Below, piece by piece: positions 12,742-25,944 of a stretch of DNA of 64,000 nucleotides. The position numbers and the translations under genes are program-made. Source of the DNA: Lepidurus packardi (Eukaryota > Arthropoda > Branchiopoda > Notostraca > Triopsidae). The notes below the pieces were generated by a model. The model made no database searches and was not told where the DNA came from. It worked only from the letters and a program-made list of their open reading frames with translations. The DNA lies in the NCBI GenBank assembly GCA_023053545.1, contig JAKZAN010000007.1, positions 310,001-374,000 on the forward strand. Direction: 5' to 3'. Position 1 is the first letter of the stretch. Every line of letters starts with the position of its first letter.

Positions 12742-15700
12742 GTCGGCTAGGATGGTTGGAAGGAAGTTAAACGAAAAAAAAAATATTGTCCGGTGATGTA
12801 CATAAGGAGATGGATGATTGCGTGAAGGAATTGAACTGAGGTGTAAGCAGACGGTAGCAACTTTTACGCGGAAGAAAACGGGTCGATTTTGTGTCAATGC
12901 CAATCACAAGTACGTCAGAGTTGCTTGTGGGAGGTTAAATCGGTTATATATTGCAGAGAGAGAAAGGGAGAAAAAAAGACAATGAGAAGTACCAAGTCAC
13001 CAATTACCGACAGAAACTGTACATAAAAATCTCGCCATTCCGACAGAGAAAACAAGAAGCCAGTAAGGCAAGCATTTCAGGAAACAGTTAAAAAAATAAA
13101 AGTGTTATAAAACAAGGCTCTCAATCACGCCAGCCATCCTTCTCCTTTGTCTTCTTCCGTCACAGTAATTTACACTCATCTCTACCAGAGGAAACAAAAC
13201 CATAGTTAAGGTAGATTATCGTTGCACTCAAATTCACTTTTTTGAATCTGGTTTAGTGTCTGTCTCATGTTTCGTTTTGTCCAACCTAAACTCCGTGTAA
13301 CACATAGTCGCTTCGCAACACCTTATTCTACAATGGACATAATGAGGGCTAGTTCAGTGCAAGTTCCTAAATGTTACTGTCAATTTTACGGTTCGATCAA
13401 TCTGATCGGAAAAGTCCCCATTGCGACGAAATTGATAGAAAGGAGGCCTCACTTTAATACTGCCACTATGTGTAACACATTGTCTTTGAACTTGACTAAG
13501 TACTTTCTTCAGATTACGCCACTAATTCCCGCTTGCATTTAACTGTTACGTATCTAAGACAATAAGCTAGTTACATTATTTATCAACCAGTGTAGGGTTT
13601 GCACATGCAACCCGTAACATCTTCATTTCACTTTCGTACCGATTCCCGTAGTCATACTTATAAAAACTTTTAAAGCTAAAAGAAAAAAGAAAGGAAAGTA
13701 AAACAGAAAACTTCAATTGTCGGTCTGGAATTATTTAGTTCTGTAGTGTCGAGAGTTTTTCACACTCTGTTCGTCGAATGACCAAACCAAATTATGCGAT
13801 ATTGGAGAGGTGGCCAAACATGCTAGTAAACCCTGAAGAAAGTATTAACCCTTTTGCTCATGCTCGCCCTCATTTCCATTTTGTCTGTACAGAATAATGT
13901 TGTGTATTTAATGCCATCATGTTTTGTAATAAAGTATATACTGTTTCGCCCCCAAGTACTGTGGGGTTTCTTTTCCGTGGGCAATGACCTATGCCTACGT
14001 GGGTCCTTCGCAGAGACAGCCTTGAACCTGAACTTGCATGAACTTGCAGTAAACAACTTTGAACAGGCCACCTAACAACCTCACAGCATAGCCTGTATAG
14101 GGAAAGCCTATTTAGGAAATAAACTGTGAAAGACAGTAGAATTTCGTTTCCAACTTTAAGACTCGTCCGTCTTGACGCCTAAGAAGCGGGAAAATGCAAC
14201 AGGAAAGGCCTTGGGGGAAATTCCCGTTAACAGCGTTGGAACCTAACTGACACGACGATAACGAAACGAAGAATCGAGCTGCAATTACAAGAAAATCCAG
14301 GACGCTTTTAATTAGAGCGTGACTACGGTTATGCGTTCTCAAACGGCTTATCAGCGGAAATCGACCAAGAGATGAGAACACGAAAATATATTCAAATATT
14401 AGTGTAGCAAGGAGCTTATGACTCTTAAATGACCGTTATTGACGGTAAAATTCTCGAATTGGAGAACAGGTCTTCCAGGCCTTGGAAAGTGATCATCAAG
14501 AAGTGGTCTTGTCGTTTTATACATCCTTTTTGATTGCAGTTGTCAGGAAAGATGGTGACACAGAAACCGGCCTTTTCGTAATGCCAAATGAAAATGCAGG
14601 ACATTCTTTTTGTTTAAAATACGCTCTCCGAGTCTCAACAAGGATGGAAAGAACGAAACGAGAGGGACGTCAAAAAGGGGCGCGAAGGACGCAAACGGGT
14701 TGAGCGGAGGGCATAACCCTTGGCTTACCCTTGCGTCGAGTCCCTTGCAGGGTTGTGTTATTATGGGGTGTGAGTTTGATGAACTCTGGGCGTCGAATTC
14801 TTGCAAAACCGCAAAGGCAGCGGCGATACCGACTTTATACTACTGAATATTATGTCAGTCGAAGGAAAACTTATGTGCAGTGAAGCTAAAAGGCACTTTC
14901 CTTTTGCGCTTTTTACAAAACGCAGTGATCTCGTTAGCTTTAGAACCGCTACGAAACCGAACCTCTGAATAGCCTGCATAAGTTCTTTCAGAAGTTAGAA
15001 GGGACTGTGACCTGAAGCGTTGCGGGTTAGGATTACAGAGAGAGCTATGCTCTGTGTGGCCTTGGGACTTCTCGGAGTAGGGAATGAGCAGAAGGGCTTC
15101 GAACGTTTTCAAATTGCCCTAGCGCCATGACGCGCCTAACATTAGAGAAAGAGTACAACAGACTTGTAAAAGACATTATTGCTCTCTAAATATTGCTGAT
15201 ATACTCTTAATTTTTCTTAATGTTAGTTTTACACTTAAGGAAGCTTTTTAATGAGTAAATATGCTACATTTTTGCCTCAGTGAGGTTAAATAGTTAAAAA
15301 TCTAACCACGAAGCACCCTGAGCGCTGCAGTAGACTGGCTACGTTACAAAGGACAAGATGAGCGTTGAAAGGGAAGCCCTCCTTAGTTCAGACGTGGGGC
15401 AACTGGGTGGATTGTTACGCGCTAGGGCGTAAGGCCACGAACATGAGGTGAGGTGAATGGGAATATGATGGACTTGGGTAAGTCGGGTTGTGACCGGACT
15501 TGCGAGAGCTGGATTCTGTGCTTGTAGTGAGTGTCTTGGCTTGGTATAACACCTATCTTATGATAGGGTAGTTGGTACCTCGGATAAAGTTAAAGTGGAT
15601 CTATAATATCAAACGAGGTATCAGATAAGACAATTTAATTCCCTTTTCATAAAAGTAGACCTTACTTATCTCGGCACCTTTATTTATCTTCCTTTACGTT

Positions 15701-15863
15701 ACTAACACGAACCGCTTCATTGCCACTTAGGCCTTAGCTATAGTTTTCACTATGCATACATGTTATTTAATTCTAATCTGACAATCTCCCAACTAGTGTT
15801 TTGTCTTTCCATGCTGAACGTGGGCTTTTTTTTCGTTCATTTTTAACAGTAGGCGTTGACACG
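12742..15863. other. 3' UTR and intergenic region
   Basis: The TAA at 12739-12741 is followed by AT-rich sequence with AATAAA at 13929 as the clearest polyadenylation signal. I scanned for a separate exon encoding a TGF-beta mature domain (Cys-rich, with a GW.DW-like motif) and found none. The region ends in a pyrimidine tract and TTTTAACAG acceptor (15841-15849) just before the BTB start codon, so that gene probably has an upstream non-coding exon somewhere here. Confidence 0.55.
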
Positions 15864-17491
15864 ATGGGGGACGGAGGGCAGCAGTATTGTTTAAGATGGA
15901 ATAATTACTCGGAAAACATTACGTCTGAGTTTGAGACGCTTTTGGGTCAAGAGGACTTTGTGGACGTTACCTTGGCTTGTGAAAAGCAAAGTATTAAAGC
16001 CCATAAAGTAGTCCTATCGGCATGTTCTTCCTATTTTCGCAAACTACTGAAGGTATAGTATCAACACAACGTATAAACTGTGATAAAACAAAGAAATGTT
16101 CAAATAATAATATTATAGGAAAATCCTTGCCAGCATCCCATTATAATCCTCAAAGACGTCGCATATTCAGAACTTACAGCGCTCCTCTACTTTATGTATC
16201 ATGGCCAAGTGATGGTGGAGCAAGAAAATATCTCACGCCTCTTGCAGATAGCCCAGCTACTTGAAGTTCGAGGTTTATCAGAAGTAACAAATAACCTGTT
16301 AGAAGATGAAGTGAGTTTTCAAAATTGTTTGTAACTCTTTATAATGAAAACTTTTTGCCCAAGGTGCAAGAGAAAACCGATGGCAAACGTAAGGCTTCAA
16401 GCTCAACGGCTCCAAGCCCCAGTCCACCCTTATCCATGGTTGTAACGCCAGGCCTTTTACCATTCACTCTCACACGCCCTTCCAAGACGCCAACGCCCCC
16501 TCCAGCAAAACGCTGCAAACCAGCTCGTCCAGTACCCATGTTACAATCCATATTATCCCAACGGTTAAGCACGCCTCCTAGCTTGATTGAGCCCAACCCA
16601 GAAACTAACCAAGCTGCTCGTACTCTTACTGCTCTAGCGGCACGATTGCAATCAACACCAAATTCTTCGGGTGCTACAAGTGGATTAACATTGGAGGCGT
16701 TACTGGTTTCCAAGGATACTTCAGAGCGTTCTCTCTCTAATCGTTCTAATGCTTCCTCAGAAGATCATAGTCAAAAAGTACATCAATCCATTCCTATTGG
16801 AGGCTGTTTTTAAACTGCCGTTCACGTTTAGGATTGTGACGAGAAAACCGGATTGATGAATGATGCCGATACCAGTGTTGACGCTGAATTTGAAGACAGC
16901 GCCATCCATGTGAAGGAAGAACCACCTGTCGATTTTGATGACTATCCAGACGACAGTACTCGAGGTGGGAGTGGCGACGAGGACGATGGAGAAATGGAGG
17001 GGGAGTCAGGCGGTGAAGGTAGTGGAGGCGAATGTGGAAGCTTCTTACCGCTTTTGGCACAACATTTGGCGTCTCCATTAATGCTTTCCGCATCTGCAAA
17101 ACTATGTGCTGCCGCTACTCATGCCAAAAGTAAGTTTAGTTTGCTGTCTGGTTGACATTTTAATGTGTCATTTCCGTTTTGCTAGTGGCTTCCGCTTCTC
17201 AACCAGCTACTCCGCCTGCTGACACTTCCGATGGAGGTAATGTTTTGAAACCCCCGACAAAAGGTCAATGCCTAAATTTCAATATCTTTCGTAGAAACTC
17301 CACGAAAATTGGCTTTCCATGAACCAAGACCTTGTCCTATCTGCCACCGTATGTACCGAGATGCTGCCACGTTAAGAACGCATACTGCCATTATGCATGC
17401 TGAAGGCAAAGACCCATTTACCTGTTTATGTGGGCAAATGTTCCGCACCAAGTACGAAATGTATACCCACAAGAAGAACGGCCATAGGTGA
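15864..17491 (+). CDS. BTB/POZ domain C2H2 zinc-finger transcription factor
   Basis: Six exons join in phase (15864-16052, 16119-16310, 16364-16777, 16832-17129, 17186-17236, 17295-17491) to give 446 aa. The start [20 protein letters not shown] is the classic opening of insect-type BTB proteins (tramtrack/bric-a-brac/lola/broad group). BTB motifs follow: [20 protein letters not shown] and [10 protein letters not shown], then in exon 2 [19 protein letters not shown] and LLEVRGL. Residues ~128-265 are Ser/Pro/Thr-rich with KRCKPARP, and ~266-365 are very acidic. The C-terminus carries two zinc fingers, [22 protein letters not shown] (395-416) and a second at 425-445. The second is odd, with C-x1-C in place of C-x2-C. 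The protein is expected to be a nuclear, dimerising DNA-binding regulator. Lola-like genes often have alternative 3' zinc-finger exons and none are visible downstream. I cannot name the orthologue. Confidence 0.9.
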
Positions 17492-18088
17492 GCCAGGTAA
17501 TGGCGTACACTTCGGGGAGCCTTTCGGAGCTGGCAGGGTTTGCAGTTTTGCGCATTATTTAAAACAGATTAAATTTGAAATTTGTTGGAAACCCAAGTGC
17601 TTGTATCCTTTTTCGTTGATCAGTGCATCCAAATCCAGTGCGTATTTTCAGAGTTGTCATCTGATAACTGTTTACTTGTGTAACCTTTATTCTTTTTTCC
17701 TTTTAATATTAGGCTTATTGTTATCCAGTAATTTTTTCCGAAAACTGTAAAAATATTTTATCCCCGTGATGACATTTCCTATATCGCAGCGTTGAGTAAC
17801 AGTGGAACGTTTTCTGTGTTTTATACCCCGACCTGTGTAGGGTTTGAAAAACCCTGTTCTGGTTTGTAATGCTGCGAACTTTAGGTCGTGATCTTCCAGA
17901 CGATGTGACCTTGTCTACGAATTGTATTTAGGCTGCCAATTACTCTTGTTCACACCTAGATATACCCAAGTGTTAGCTTCTCTCGTCTACCACATCTTCC
18001 CCGTCATTGGATCAATACATACGCGCGTGTACTTTTGTAAATCACACGTTATAAAGGGTTTATATAACATCAGACTACCACGCCGTCT
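17492..18088. other. Convergent intergenic region
   Basis: About 600 bases separate the stop codons of the BTB gene (+) and the DPY19 gene (-), so this must hold both 3' UTRs and polyadenylation sites. It is AT-rich. I see no strong AATAAA on either strand and no third gene. Confidence 0.6.
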
Positions 18089-20952
18089 TCACAATTTATA
18101 AAGTTTGGGTGGAGGCAATTCCACGTATTGGGAAGGCAAATTCAAGACGGAGTACTGACTATTTTCAAATACACGAATAAATGGCGAAGGATTGCCGTAA
18201 AATAATGTTCTGCACAAAGGTGGACGGGATTGGTTTTGGGGCTCCACAATATCCCAAATGTCCAGCATGCTACAACCAGTACTACAATACGAACGAAACA
18301 TGGAGTAAATCATGAAAAATAGTTTACGTTTAAAATTACCGAGGCCCTCCAAAGCACCAGCTATGTTGTATAACTAAAAAGTTGACGCTCAACTCGACTA
18401 AGTCATTGTAAAATTTCGAAGCTAGGCCGCGGCCAAACGCGCCGTAGACGCATTTAGTACGAGCACTAAAAGAAAACACAGTGCATTTTTGTGTGTGTAA
18501 AACTAGTGAAGAACTTACCGCAACCCAGCATCCTCGTAGTGAGGATGGTTAACAACAGGTCGGTTAGTCGATAACAATATAGAAGCCATCAACGGCATTG
18601 GTCCAGCGAACGAAGATTTGGGGCCCGTCTCAGCGCTGATCCACGTTAATAGCTCTTCGAGTTCGGGATTCGAATACTCCCCTAATTCTTTCAAAAATGT
18701 TTGGCGAGTACTTAAAAGTTTCGATAACTTACCTATGACACTGTGCTGCTCTCGTAAATTTTCAACGCCTCTGAAACTCATAACAGCCAAAACACCTATC
18801 ACAATTGCGTAGTGTGCCCTTCGCGGGGATATAAAGTAAAAATACTAAGAGACATTGTTAAAATAAAAAGTGCAGAATAAGACCATTTAAAGTTCTTACC
18901 TTTCTAGATGCTAGTAATGACGCAAGAACACAAAGGGCAGGACTCATGAACAGCTTTAGTCGCATGATTAGCGCGGCCATAGCAGCAAATGCGAAACTTT
19001 GCGCTATGGTATAAATCACATGTCCTTCGACAATACCCATCACGCTTTCTGTGCTAGTGGTTTTCTGAATTTCTTGTGTTTCTTCTTTCTTGATCCACAC
19101 CTCTCTATCTCCTCTTGTCCTAGTCACTTTTTCTTCCACTGGAGTCAAGTTTCTAACTACCATAACGCCTACGTAATGCAAAGCTACGACCGCAATGACT
19201 AGGTACACCACCGGCAAGAGAAACGTTTCGGACATTTTTAGTAGCGGTTCCGTACCAAGAAAGTCAAACTCAGGTGCACATGTGTACATCATCGTATGGA
19301 AGTCGCGGTAGTTGGACAATTTCGAACGAAGGATGTTAAAAATGTGGGCCTACAAGGATACCATTTTATTATGAGCTCAAACTGTAATATATGTAGCTTA
19401 CATCATCTCTGAAGTCAAACCATATGATAAGTCCATAGCGCGCGGCTGAGCTGCACGTCATAGAACTAAATACCATAATAAGACATTTCCCGAAGTAAGT
19501 CATGTGCTCTTGTCGCCTGAGAAGCGGTTCAATCAAAAGGACGACCAGTAACACACTCGTGAGTACACAGGTGTAGAAGGATGACAGTAACATTTCATTA
19601 GCAAAAAGCAATAAGGCAGCGTTTTGTAATCCTAACTAAATGAAATAAACGATATGACGTTAATTATTAGTCTATGTATCAATAAGTACTTACTGCCTGG
19701 CCCAAGAATATGACAATGACATGGGGTCTTTTCACCACGTCGAGTAAATAAAGCGAAAATATGACCATTATCTGGGTCAGTAGCACGAACTGGACAAATT
19801 GCCAAGTAAGCAGGCTGATAGCAGTAAATACAGTTACGGCAATCAACTGCAAATAAGAACGATTATCTAAAAATAATTCAATGGCAATCATTAAATACTT
19901 ACATGAGACGTTTTCGGCTGCTTGTGTTTTAGGCACTGAGTTACTGCGAGTAACTGAGCGACGACAAACGGGTACGAAAAACTCTCTCTTAGAGGCGGGC
20001 CCCATTGCACACGAGTGCACTAAAACGAAGAACGTAAGCAGGCGGATGAGAATGTAAGAAACTTGATATTACCTCTGTGTGGTTGTAGAAGAAACACATA
20101 ATAGTAATAAGACCACCCAGCAAAGAGTCGCTATAGTATAAATAAGTAAAATAATACTTATTAGTTTAGTTTAGGAAACACGGTCTAAACTTACCTTATC
20201 GACACTCCGTAAATAAATAGTAATGCTGCTGAAAATCCAGCTGCAACCCACACGCCGGTCAAATAGAAATAAACAGGATCTCCAAGCCCCTCACAACTTT
20301 CTATGGGTTCTAAATCAAGACCTCTGTTGACTTGCCAACACTGCTTTAATTGAAGGCCAAGTTTCTCGGCAAGGCCAGTAAATGCCTTATATCCAGCACC
20401 TAGAACCACCTATGCAGAAATACGCCGACTTTTACTTCTAACCGATAATGCGGTATTTGCTGTTTAAAATGGAAAACCTCTGGGTAGACGTTGAACCTCT
20501 TTAGCGTGTTGATGGTACTGGGGTATTCTGTTGTATTGTCATGGGTGAGATCCATCAGACCTTCTATGAACGTTGGAGCCTGGATAATTCTTTTATAGTA
20601 TGAGAAGTAAAAGCCCTATGAAGACACGTAACGTACGATGATAAGAATCTCCGCACATTCGAAACAGAACGCGAGGTTTTTACCATCTCTGTTCGAAAGG
20701 CCATCTCTCTTTCCAGATTGGATAGATGCGAAAAATGTCGATCATTTTCGAACAATGTTGATACGTGATATACATGTAAAATTCCCGATATGAGAGCTGT
20801 GGGGAAAATAAAAATATGTGAACTGAATGCGCTCGGCTTCGGGAAGACGTGACAAAGTTTTGGTTTTGTTCAAAAGTGATATACTAAATCTTACCAAGTA
20901 AAACTGCCACACACCAATTTGCTTTTGGCCAAGCTGTATGGCTGGCCTTCAT
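18089..20952 (-). CDS. dpy-19: DPY19-family protein C-mannosyltransferase
   Basis: Twelve exons on the minus strand (20952-20895, 20796-20684, 20615-20478, 20409-20195, 20130-20073, 20019-19903, 19846-19694, 19635-19402, 19349-18900, 18844-18519, 18465-18340, 18281-18089) join in phase to 726 aa. One donor (after exon 3) is a weak GTTTTC. Family hallmarks run in order: LFENDRHFS and [19 protein letters not shown] near the N-terminus, [40 protein letters not shown], multiple membrane segments such as [20 protein letters not shown], then in the lumenal C-terminal part [27 protein letters not shown] (from ~610), GCSMLDIWD and a final [14 protein letters not shown]19 enzymes sit in the ER membrane and transfer mannose from dolichyl-phosphate-mannose to the first Trp of WxxW motifs in thrombospondin repeats and cytokine receptors. 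The sequence resembles DPY19L1/L4 more than L3. The model starts at a short exon, so some N-terminal residues could be missing. Confidence 0.95.
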
Positions 20953-21657
20953 GACAGTAACACAAATTCTTACATTAAAAGTTTATCGTTGAAAAGCTTC
21001 ATTTTTTAAGATCGCTTATGTTTTGTTTACATGCGCGATGCGGCGGAACCGGTACCTCGTTTGCCTTTACGGCAGCTCCACAGCGGACATAAAAAGCATT
21101 TTTTCGGTGGGCACTACCTTTCAGGGTGGTCGAGGAAAAGCCTCTTCGATAATGCAGATAAAAAAAAATTGAGCCTGACTATATTTTCATCAGAGTCAGA
21201 AACACATGATATTGCGGTTGTAGAAAAACTTGCCCGTTGCCTTTTCGTCTCCTTTACAATCAATTTAGTACCTAAGTCACTTTCATAAAAAGTGCGCCAA
21301 TAGTATCCAAATGCACGCAATATTGAAACAATACTATTTTTTCAAGCTTTGCCGAACAAAATATTTTGCGTTACTAAATCTGGGCAAAACTTGACAGGAT
21401 AGGTAACGCTTACGCTGACTTTTTTTACACTAATCTTGCACAAACTAAAAACTTGCCCTGAAGTTAAAACAAGAGAAATTAGGACAATGGTACAAATGGG
21501 TTAGCTTCAACACTAATGACCTAACTGGGCTGGAGTGGCAGGATTACAGAAGCAACTTCGCATTCCGAGTCACAGTTTTACTTAAGAAGGTATTGTTATT
21601 TTCTTTATTCAAATAATACTACATGAACATCCAAAACGAAACTGACATGTGAATTGT
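20953..21657. other. Intergenic region between dpy-19 and mRpS16
   Basis: This 705-bp stretch contains the dpy-19 promoter (minus strand) and the end of mRpS16 (also minus). An 85-codon plus-strand frame at 21031-21288 has no recognisable domain. No clear core promoter motif could be assigned. Confidence 0.5.
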
Positions 21658-22233
21658 CTATTTATGTGACTTTACTCTAGGATATGGTATGGGTGCAATG
21701 CCTTTTATCTGAGGCGGCATTGGTTTTTCTTCCTCTGATAGCTCAGAGCTTATAGTAGATTGGTCTTTTTCTCCCGCTCTGCTTCTCCAGGCTTTTATAT
21801 AAGTCTGATAGTGGACTGGTAGAAATCCAGACAATCCTGTTACGACAGCTATTAGAAATTACTCCTCAATGTACGATATTACCAAGTAGTTCCCCTACAG
21901 GTTGAGTAACATCCGCGCCACTTGCGATCCAATGCTGCATTCTTTCAAAGTTGATAGCAACGAGTTTCTGGTTATCAATATTCGGTAAGGGATCGTATGT
22001 CCCAAGCTGCTCAAGGACAGGGCCTTCTTGCATGTCTCTTTTCTATATAAAAATAATTCAATTGGAAATAGACACTTGTTTCTGGTACACGAATAAATTA
22101 AGGAATAAGTACATACATCCATAACAACAATTTGGTAAAATGGTCTGTTTGTGCAACCCTGCCGGTGAAGTCTTATGCTCTTGCTTATTTTTGTGAATGT
22201 TGGCAAAACAGACTTTAATGCCGAGCTAGCCAT
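21658..22233 (-). CDS. mRpS16: Mitochondrial small ribosomal subunit protein S16 (bS16m)
   Basis: Three exons on the minus strand (22233-22117, 22042-21883, 21848-21658) join in phase to 155 aa. The core carries the bS16 signature: SIRLHRQGCTNRPFYQIVVM, then GPVLEQLGTYDPLPN and LVAINFERMQHWIASGADVT with QPVGELL. The N-terminal ~22 residues are Ser/Lys-rich without acids, as in a mitochondrial presequence. The C-terminal ~60 residues extend beyond bacterial S16, as in animal mitochondrial homologues. It is an assembly and structural protein of the mitoribosome small subunit. Its ATG lies 310 bp from that of RpS17 in head-to-head orientation, suggesting a shared promoter. Confidence 0.94.
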
Positions 22234-22508
22234 GTCTGCAAATTACACTTTAAATCTGTAAATGTTACAATTTATTATTTGTTATTAAATGTGCACTTGA
22301 CGGCACATGGAAAATTAATAAAAGATCGGAGCAAGGATATGTAAACATGGCGTTGCCATTTATTTATCTTGTCTTTTACTTTATAGTTTATATTAGTTAG
22401 TGTCGTATAATTCTAGTAATGATGCATTTTATATAGAAACGGAGATAGTTTACTGTTTTAAGAGATAAGAAAATAATGTTTAAATTTAACTCGTTTGGCA
22501 ACTTGGAC

Positions 22509-22515
22509 TTCTTTC
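22509..22515 (+). promoter_or_regulatory. Candidate TCT-type initiator of RpS17
   Basis: A pyrimidine run TTCTTTC lies about 30 bases before the RpS17 start codon. Ribosomal protein genes in arthropods typically start transcription at a C within such a run (TCT initiator/5' TOP). The short leader then runs into the ATG at 22544, which is followed directly by a splice donor, the usual RP gene layout. Confidence 0.5.
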
Positions 22516-22543
22516 AGCCCGGCCGTCGTCAACAAAGGCAAAA

Positions 22544-23258
<715 letters not shown>

Positions 23259-23937
23259 ATTGTTGTCTGCGTATTTTCTGTCTTCGTAAATACAATTTGC
23301 TGCGAAGAAAAGAGCTTTTGAATCAATGCCTACATAAAGGATGTTAGATACAATGTCTTCTTATTTTCTAGACCCCCAAAGAGCTCTTCCCTTTAATCAA
23401 GCTGTAGTACAGAATTACTCTATAACAGATGACAGAAAACGTTCTGTTATTTTTTGTATATTTTCGCTCTCAAATTATTCCGAAGAGTTCGGTTGTAAAA
23501 GGGACAGGTTAACATGTTCCTCGTAAAGTCGGCGTCTTGTAGATGGCAGCTGGGTGCTCTTCTGATATCAGCGAGTTCGACCTACGCCATAACAACCACG
23601 GGGTCTGTATCACAGCTGACAGACGAAACACAGATTCATTTTAAATCTATTTTGTATTTATATATTTCATAGAAATCGAAGGATGCTTAAAACTTCTCAT
23701 TCGACATCCAAACATAGACCTTCGTTGTGTCAAATCTCCTACTTTCTATTCAAGTTTGTACTTGTGAATGTAACCCTTTCTTAGTGATTACACCGTTGCG
23801 TTTCATGTATTGTTCATGCAGTTAAAATAGTGAATAAAGTGTTAATAAACTTTTTTGTTGTTGTTAAGAAAAGGAGACCGCGTTGCTCGGTCTCTTTGTA
23901 TTCGCGTATTAAATAAAATCGATACATATGATAGAGT
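23259..23937. other. RpS17 3' UTR and flank of the mobile element
   Basis: This stretch holds the RpS17 3' UTR with polyadenylation signals at 23833-23848 and, shortly after, a 7-bp-stem hairpin (GAGACCG / CGGTCTC, 23874-23894). Sequence resembling the arm repeat units of the mobile element begins at about 23938. No coding frame is supported. Confidence 0.6.
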
Positions 23938-24362
23938 AGTAAACTTGATTAAATTAATTAACTGGTTTCTTTTTGTTCTGAAAATGCGATGGAAAAAAGT
24001 GCTCCTCTCTACATAATACTGAACTTGAGCTACCCAGCATAAGTTCGAACTATTGGGTAAACATATAGCTCAAGAATTCCCCATAAGCGTCCTATTTTGA
24101 GAGAGTTTTTTATAAGATTTAATAGCATACTTAACCTGTTGATGTAATAAATTAAGTGGTTTATCTTTGTGCTGTGAACGTGCTATGAGAAGGGGCTTTT
24201 TCTACACAATACCGAACTCGGGTTCCCAAAAGTTAGAACTCTATCGGTAATAGCCCTATATTGTTCAAGAATTGAGACAATATTGTAAAATTTGATTGAA
24301 TAAAAATCTTGCTTATGATTTTAAAAAGTTTGAGAGACCTTTCGTAAAATTGTATAAAATAA

Positions 24363-24975
24363 TAAGCTTGTTGATGTAATAAATTAAGTGGTTTCTCTTT
24401 TTGTCGTGAACTAGCTGTGAATAGTCCTTTCTCTACGCAATACTGAACTTGGGCTCCCCAAGTTCGAACTCGGGTAACCCGAGTTCGAACTCGGGGAGCC
24501 CAAGTTCAAGAAATCCCCATAAGCGTCCTATTTTGGGAGAGTTTTTATAAGATTTAATAGCACACTAAACCAGTTGATGTAATAAATTAAGTGGTTTCTC
24601 TTTTTGTCGTGAACTAGCTGTGAATAGTCCTTTCTCTACGCAATACTGAACTTGGGTTCCCCAAGTTCGAACTCGGGTAACCCGAGTTCGAACTCGGGGA
24701 GCCCAAGTTCAAGAAATCCCCATAAGCGTCCTATTTTGAGAGAGTTTTTATAAGATTTAATAGCACACTTAACCTGTTGATGTAATAAATTAAGTGGTTT
24801 CTCTTTTTGTCGTGAACTAGCTGTGAATAGTCCTTTCTCTACGCAATACTGAACTTGGGCTTCCCAAGTTCGAACTCGGGTAACCCGAGTTCGAACTCGG
24901 GGAGCCCAAGTTCAAGAAATCCCCATAAGCGTCCTATTTTGAGAGAGTTTTTATAAGATTTAATAGCACACTTAA
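24363..24975. repeat. Tandem ~203-bp units with 63-bp palindrome (left arm)
   Basis: Three units recur at exactly 203-bp spacing, each with a palindromic block at 24445-24507, 24648-24710 and 24851-24913. The block runs from GAACTTGGGC through GTTCGAAC and a central GGGTAACCC to GCCCAAGTTC. Diverged versions lie outside (24019-24075, 24222-24272) and inside (25066-25101). Between the blocks each unit carries GATGTAATAAATTAAGTGG and CCCCATAAGCGTCCTATTTT. Sub-terminal repeats of this kind are typical transposase-binding sites. Confidence 0.93.
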
Positions 24976-25496
24976 CCTGTTGATGTAATAAATTAAGTGG
25001 TTTATCTTTGTGCTGTGAACATGCTATGAGAAAGGGCTTTTTCTACACAATACCGAACTCAGGTTCCCAACTTTGAACTCTATCGGTTGCCCTATGTTCA
25101 AGAATTGCCTGCAAATGTCTTTTTTTAATATAATGGTGCAATATACACCAAATGTGTGTATATTTTCAAAAGTTTGGTTCACTCGGGTATGTTCACTAAA
25201 TGGAATGCCTATATTTATTAAAATTTCAATTGAACTTATGTAGCAGACAAAGCAAATAAATGCTTAGCATCGAAATTGAAAATATAATATTCGTATATGT
25301 GATGTAAAGGGAAGGGAAGTTAAGGGGATTCGTAAATGTGAAGAGTGCGCAGTGCATTTAAGGACAAGGATTTCCCCTATTGGTCGGAATATAACAATAT
25401 AAGTACAGTCTATATATTCAATATAAGTACTTGGGATGACCGTATTCCACTTCTCATTTTACTGTGGTCTTACTAAGAGCGCGAAGCTTGTTTACC

Positions 25497-25944
25497 ATGG
25501 AAGGTATATCCTCCCATCTCCTGTGAAGGCGTTTGCTACCAATTTCGTTTTTTCTTTTCTTACAGGAAAATGCAATTTAATTGATAATTGTGAAGAGTGT
25601 CTTGGTGATGGCGACTGTGCCTTCATGGTTGGACCCAACGACGGGGACATCGTCTGTTTCAACGAAGATACGGGGCACCCGCTGGCACCCTACTATGCTC
25701 GTATTGAGCATTGCGGTATAGTAATACATTTTCTTTTAATAGAATATGCTAAATTCGATTCTTTAGATGAAAGTACCTACATTCGAGTGGCTACAAGCCT
25801 CGTCGTTCTTGCAGTTTGTGTAATTTGCGTACTTGGAGTTATGGTTTACTGGTACGCTCTGAAATGCTTTAATTACAAAACTTTATCCTAATGATTTGTC
25901 GTTATAGTAAACGACGGCGTAATCGACGGAATGAAATAGTATAG
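25497..25944 (+). CDS. Small Cys-rich single-pass membrane protein, left-arm copy
   Basis: Exons 25497-25503, 25566-25851 and 25908-25944 join in phase to 109 aa. Both introns (62 and 56 bp) have GT-AG borders and the acceptor at 25565 follows a strong pyrimidine tract. The ectodomain begins KCNLIDNCEECLGDGDCAFM and has further cysteines at VCFNEDTG and RIEHCG, a spacing like PSI-type modules such as that of PTTG1IP. A hydrophobic helix LVVLAVCVICVLGVMVYC follows, then a basic stop-transfer tail KRRRNRRNEIV. A type I membrane protein is likely. The start is uncertain: this ATG gives no signal peptide, so an upstream exon may exist. A TATA-like run lies at 25405-25425. It is duplicated in inverted form in the right arm. 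The function is unknown and the PSI similarity is only suggestive. Confidence 0.6.

Noticed and set aside
12742..15800. Missing TGF-beta mature-domain exon downstream of the propeptide gene
   Set aside because: Searched by eye for the Cys-rich cystine-knot pattern in plus-strand frames and found nothing.
24445..24913. tRNA genes suggested by repeated GTTCGAAC (B-box-like) motifs
   Set aside because: No A box, no cloverleaf, and the motif is the centre of a palindrome.
24363..24975. CRISPR-like array
   Set aside because: Units are 203 bp with no unique spacers, and the genome is eukaryotic; they are sub-terminal transposon repeats.
25715..25742. 28-base GT-AG intron inside the arm-borne gene
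   Set aside because: Too short for a spliceosomal intron, and reading through keeps the frame open.
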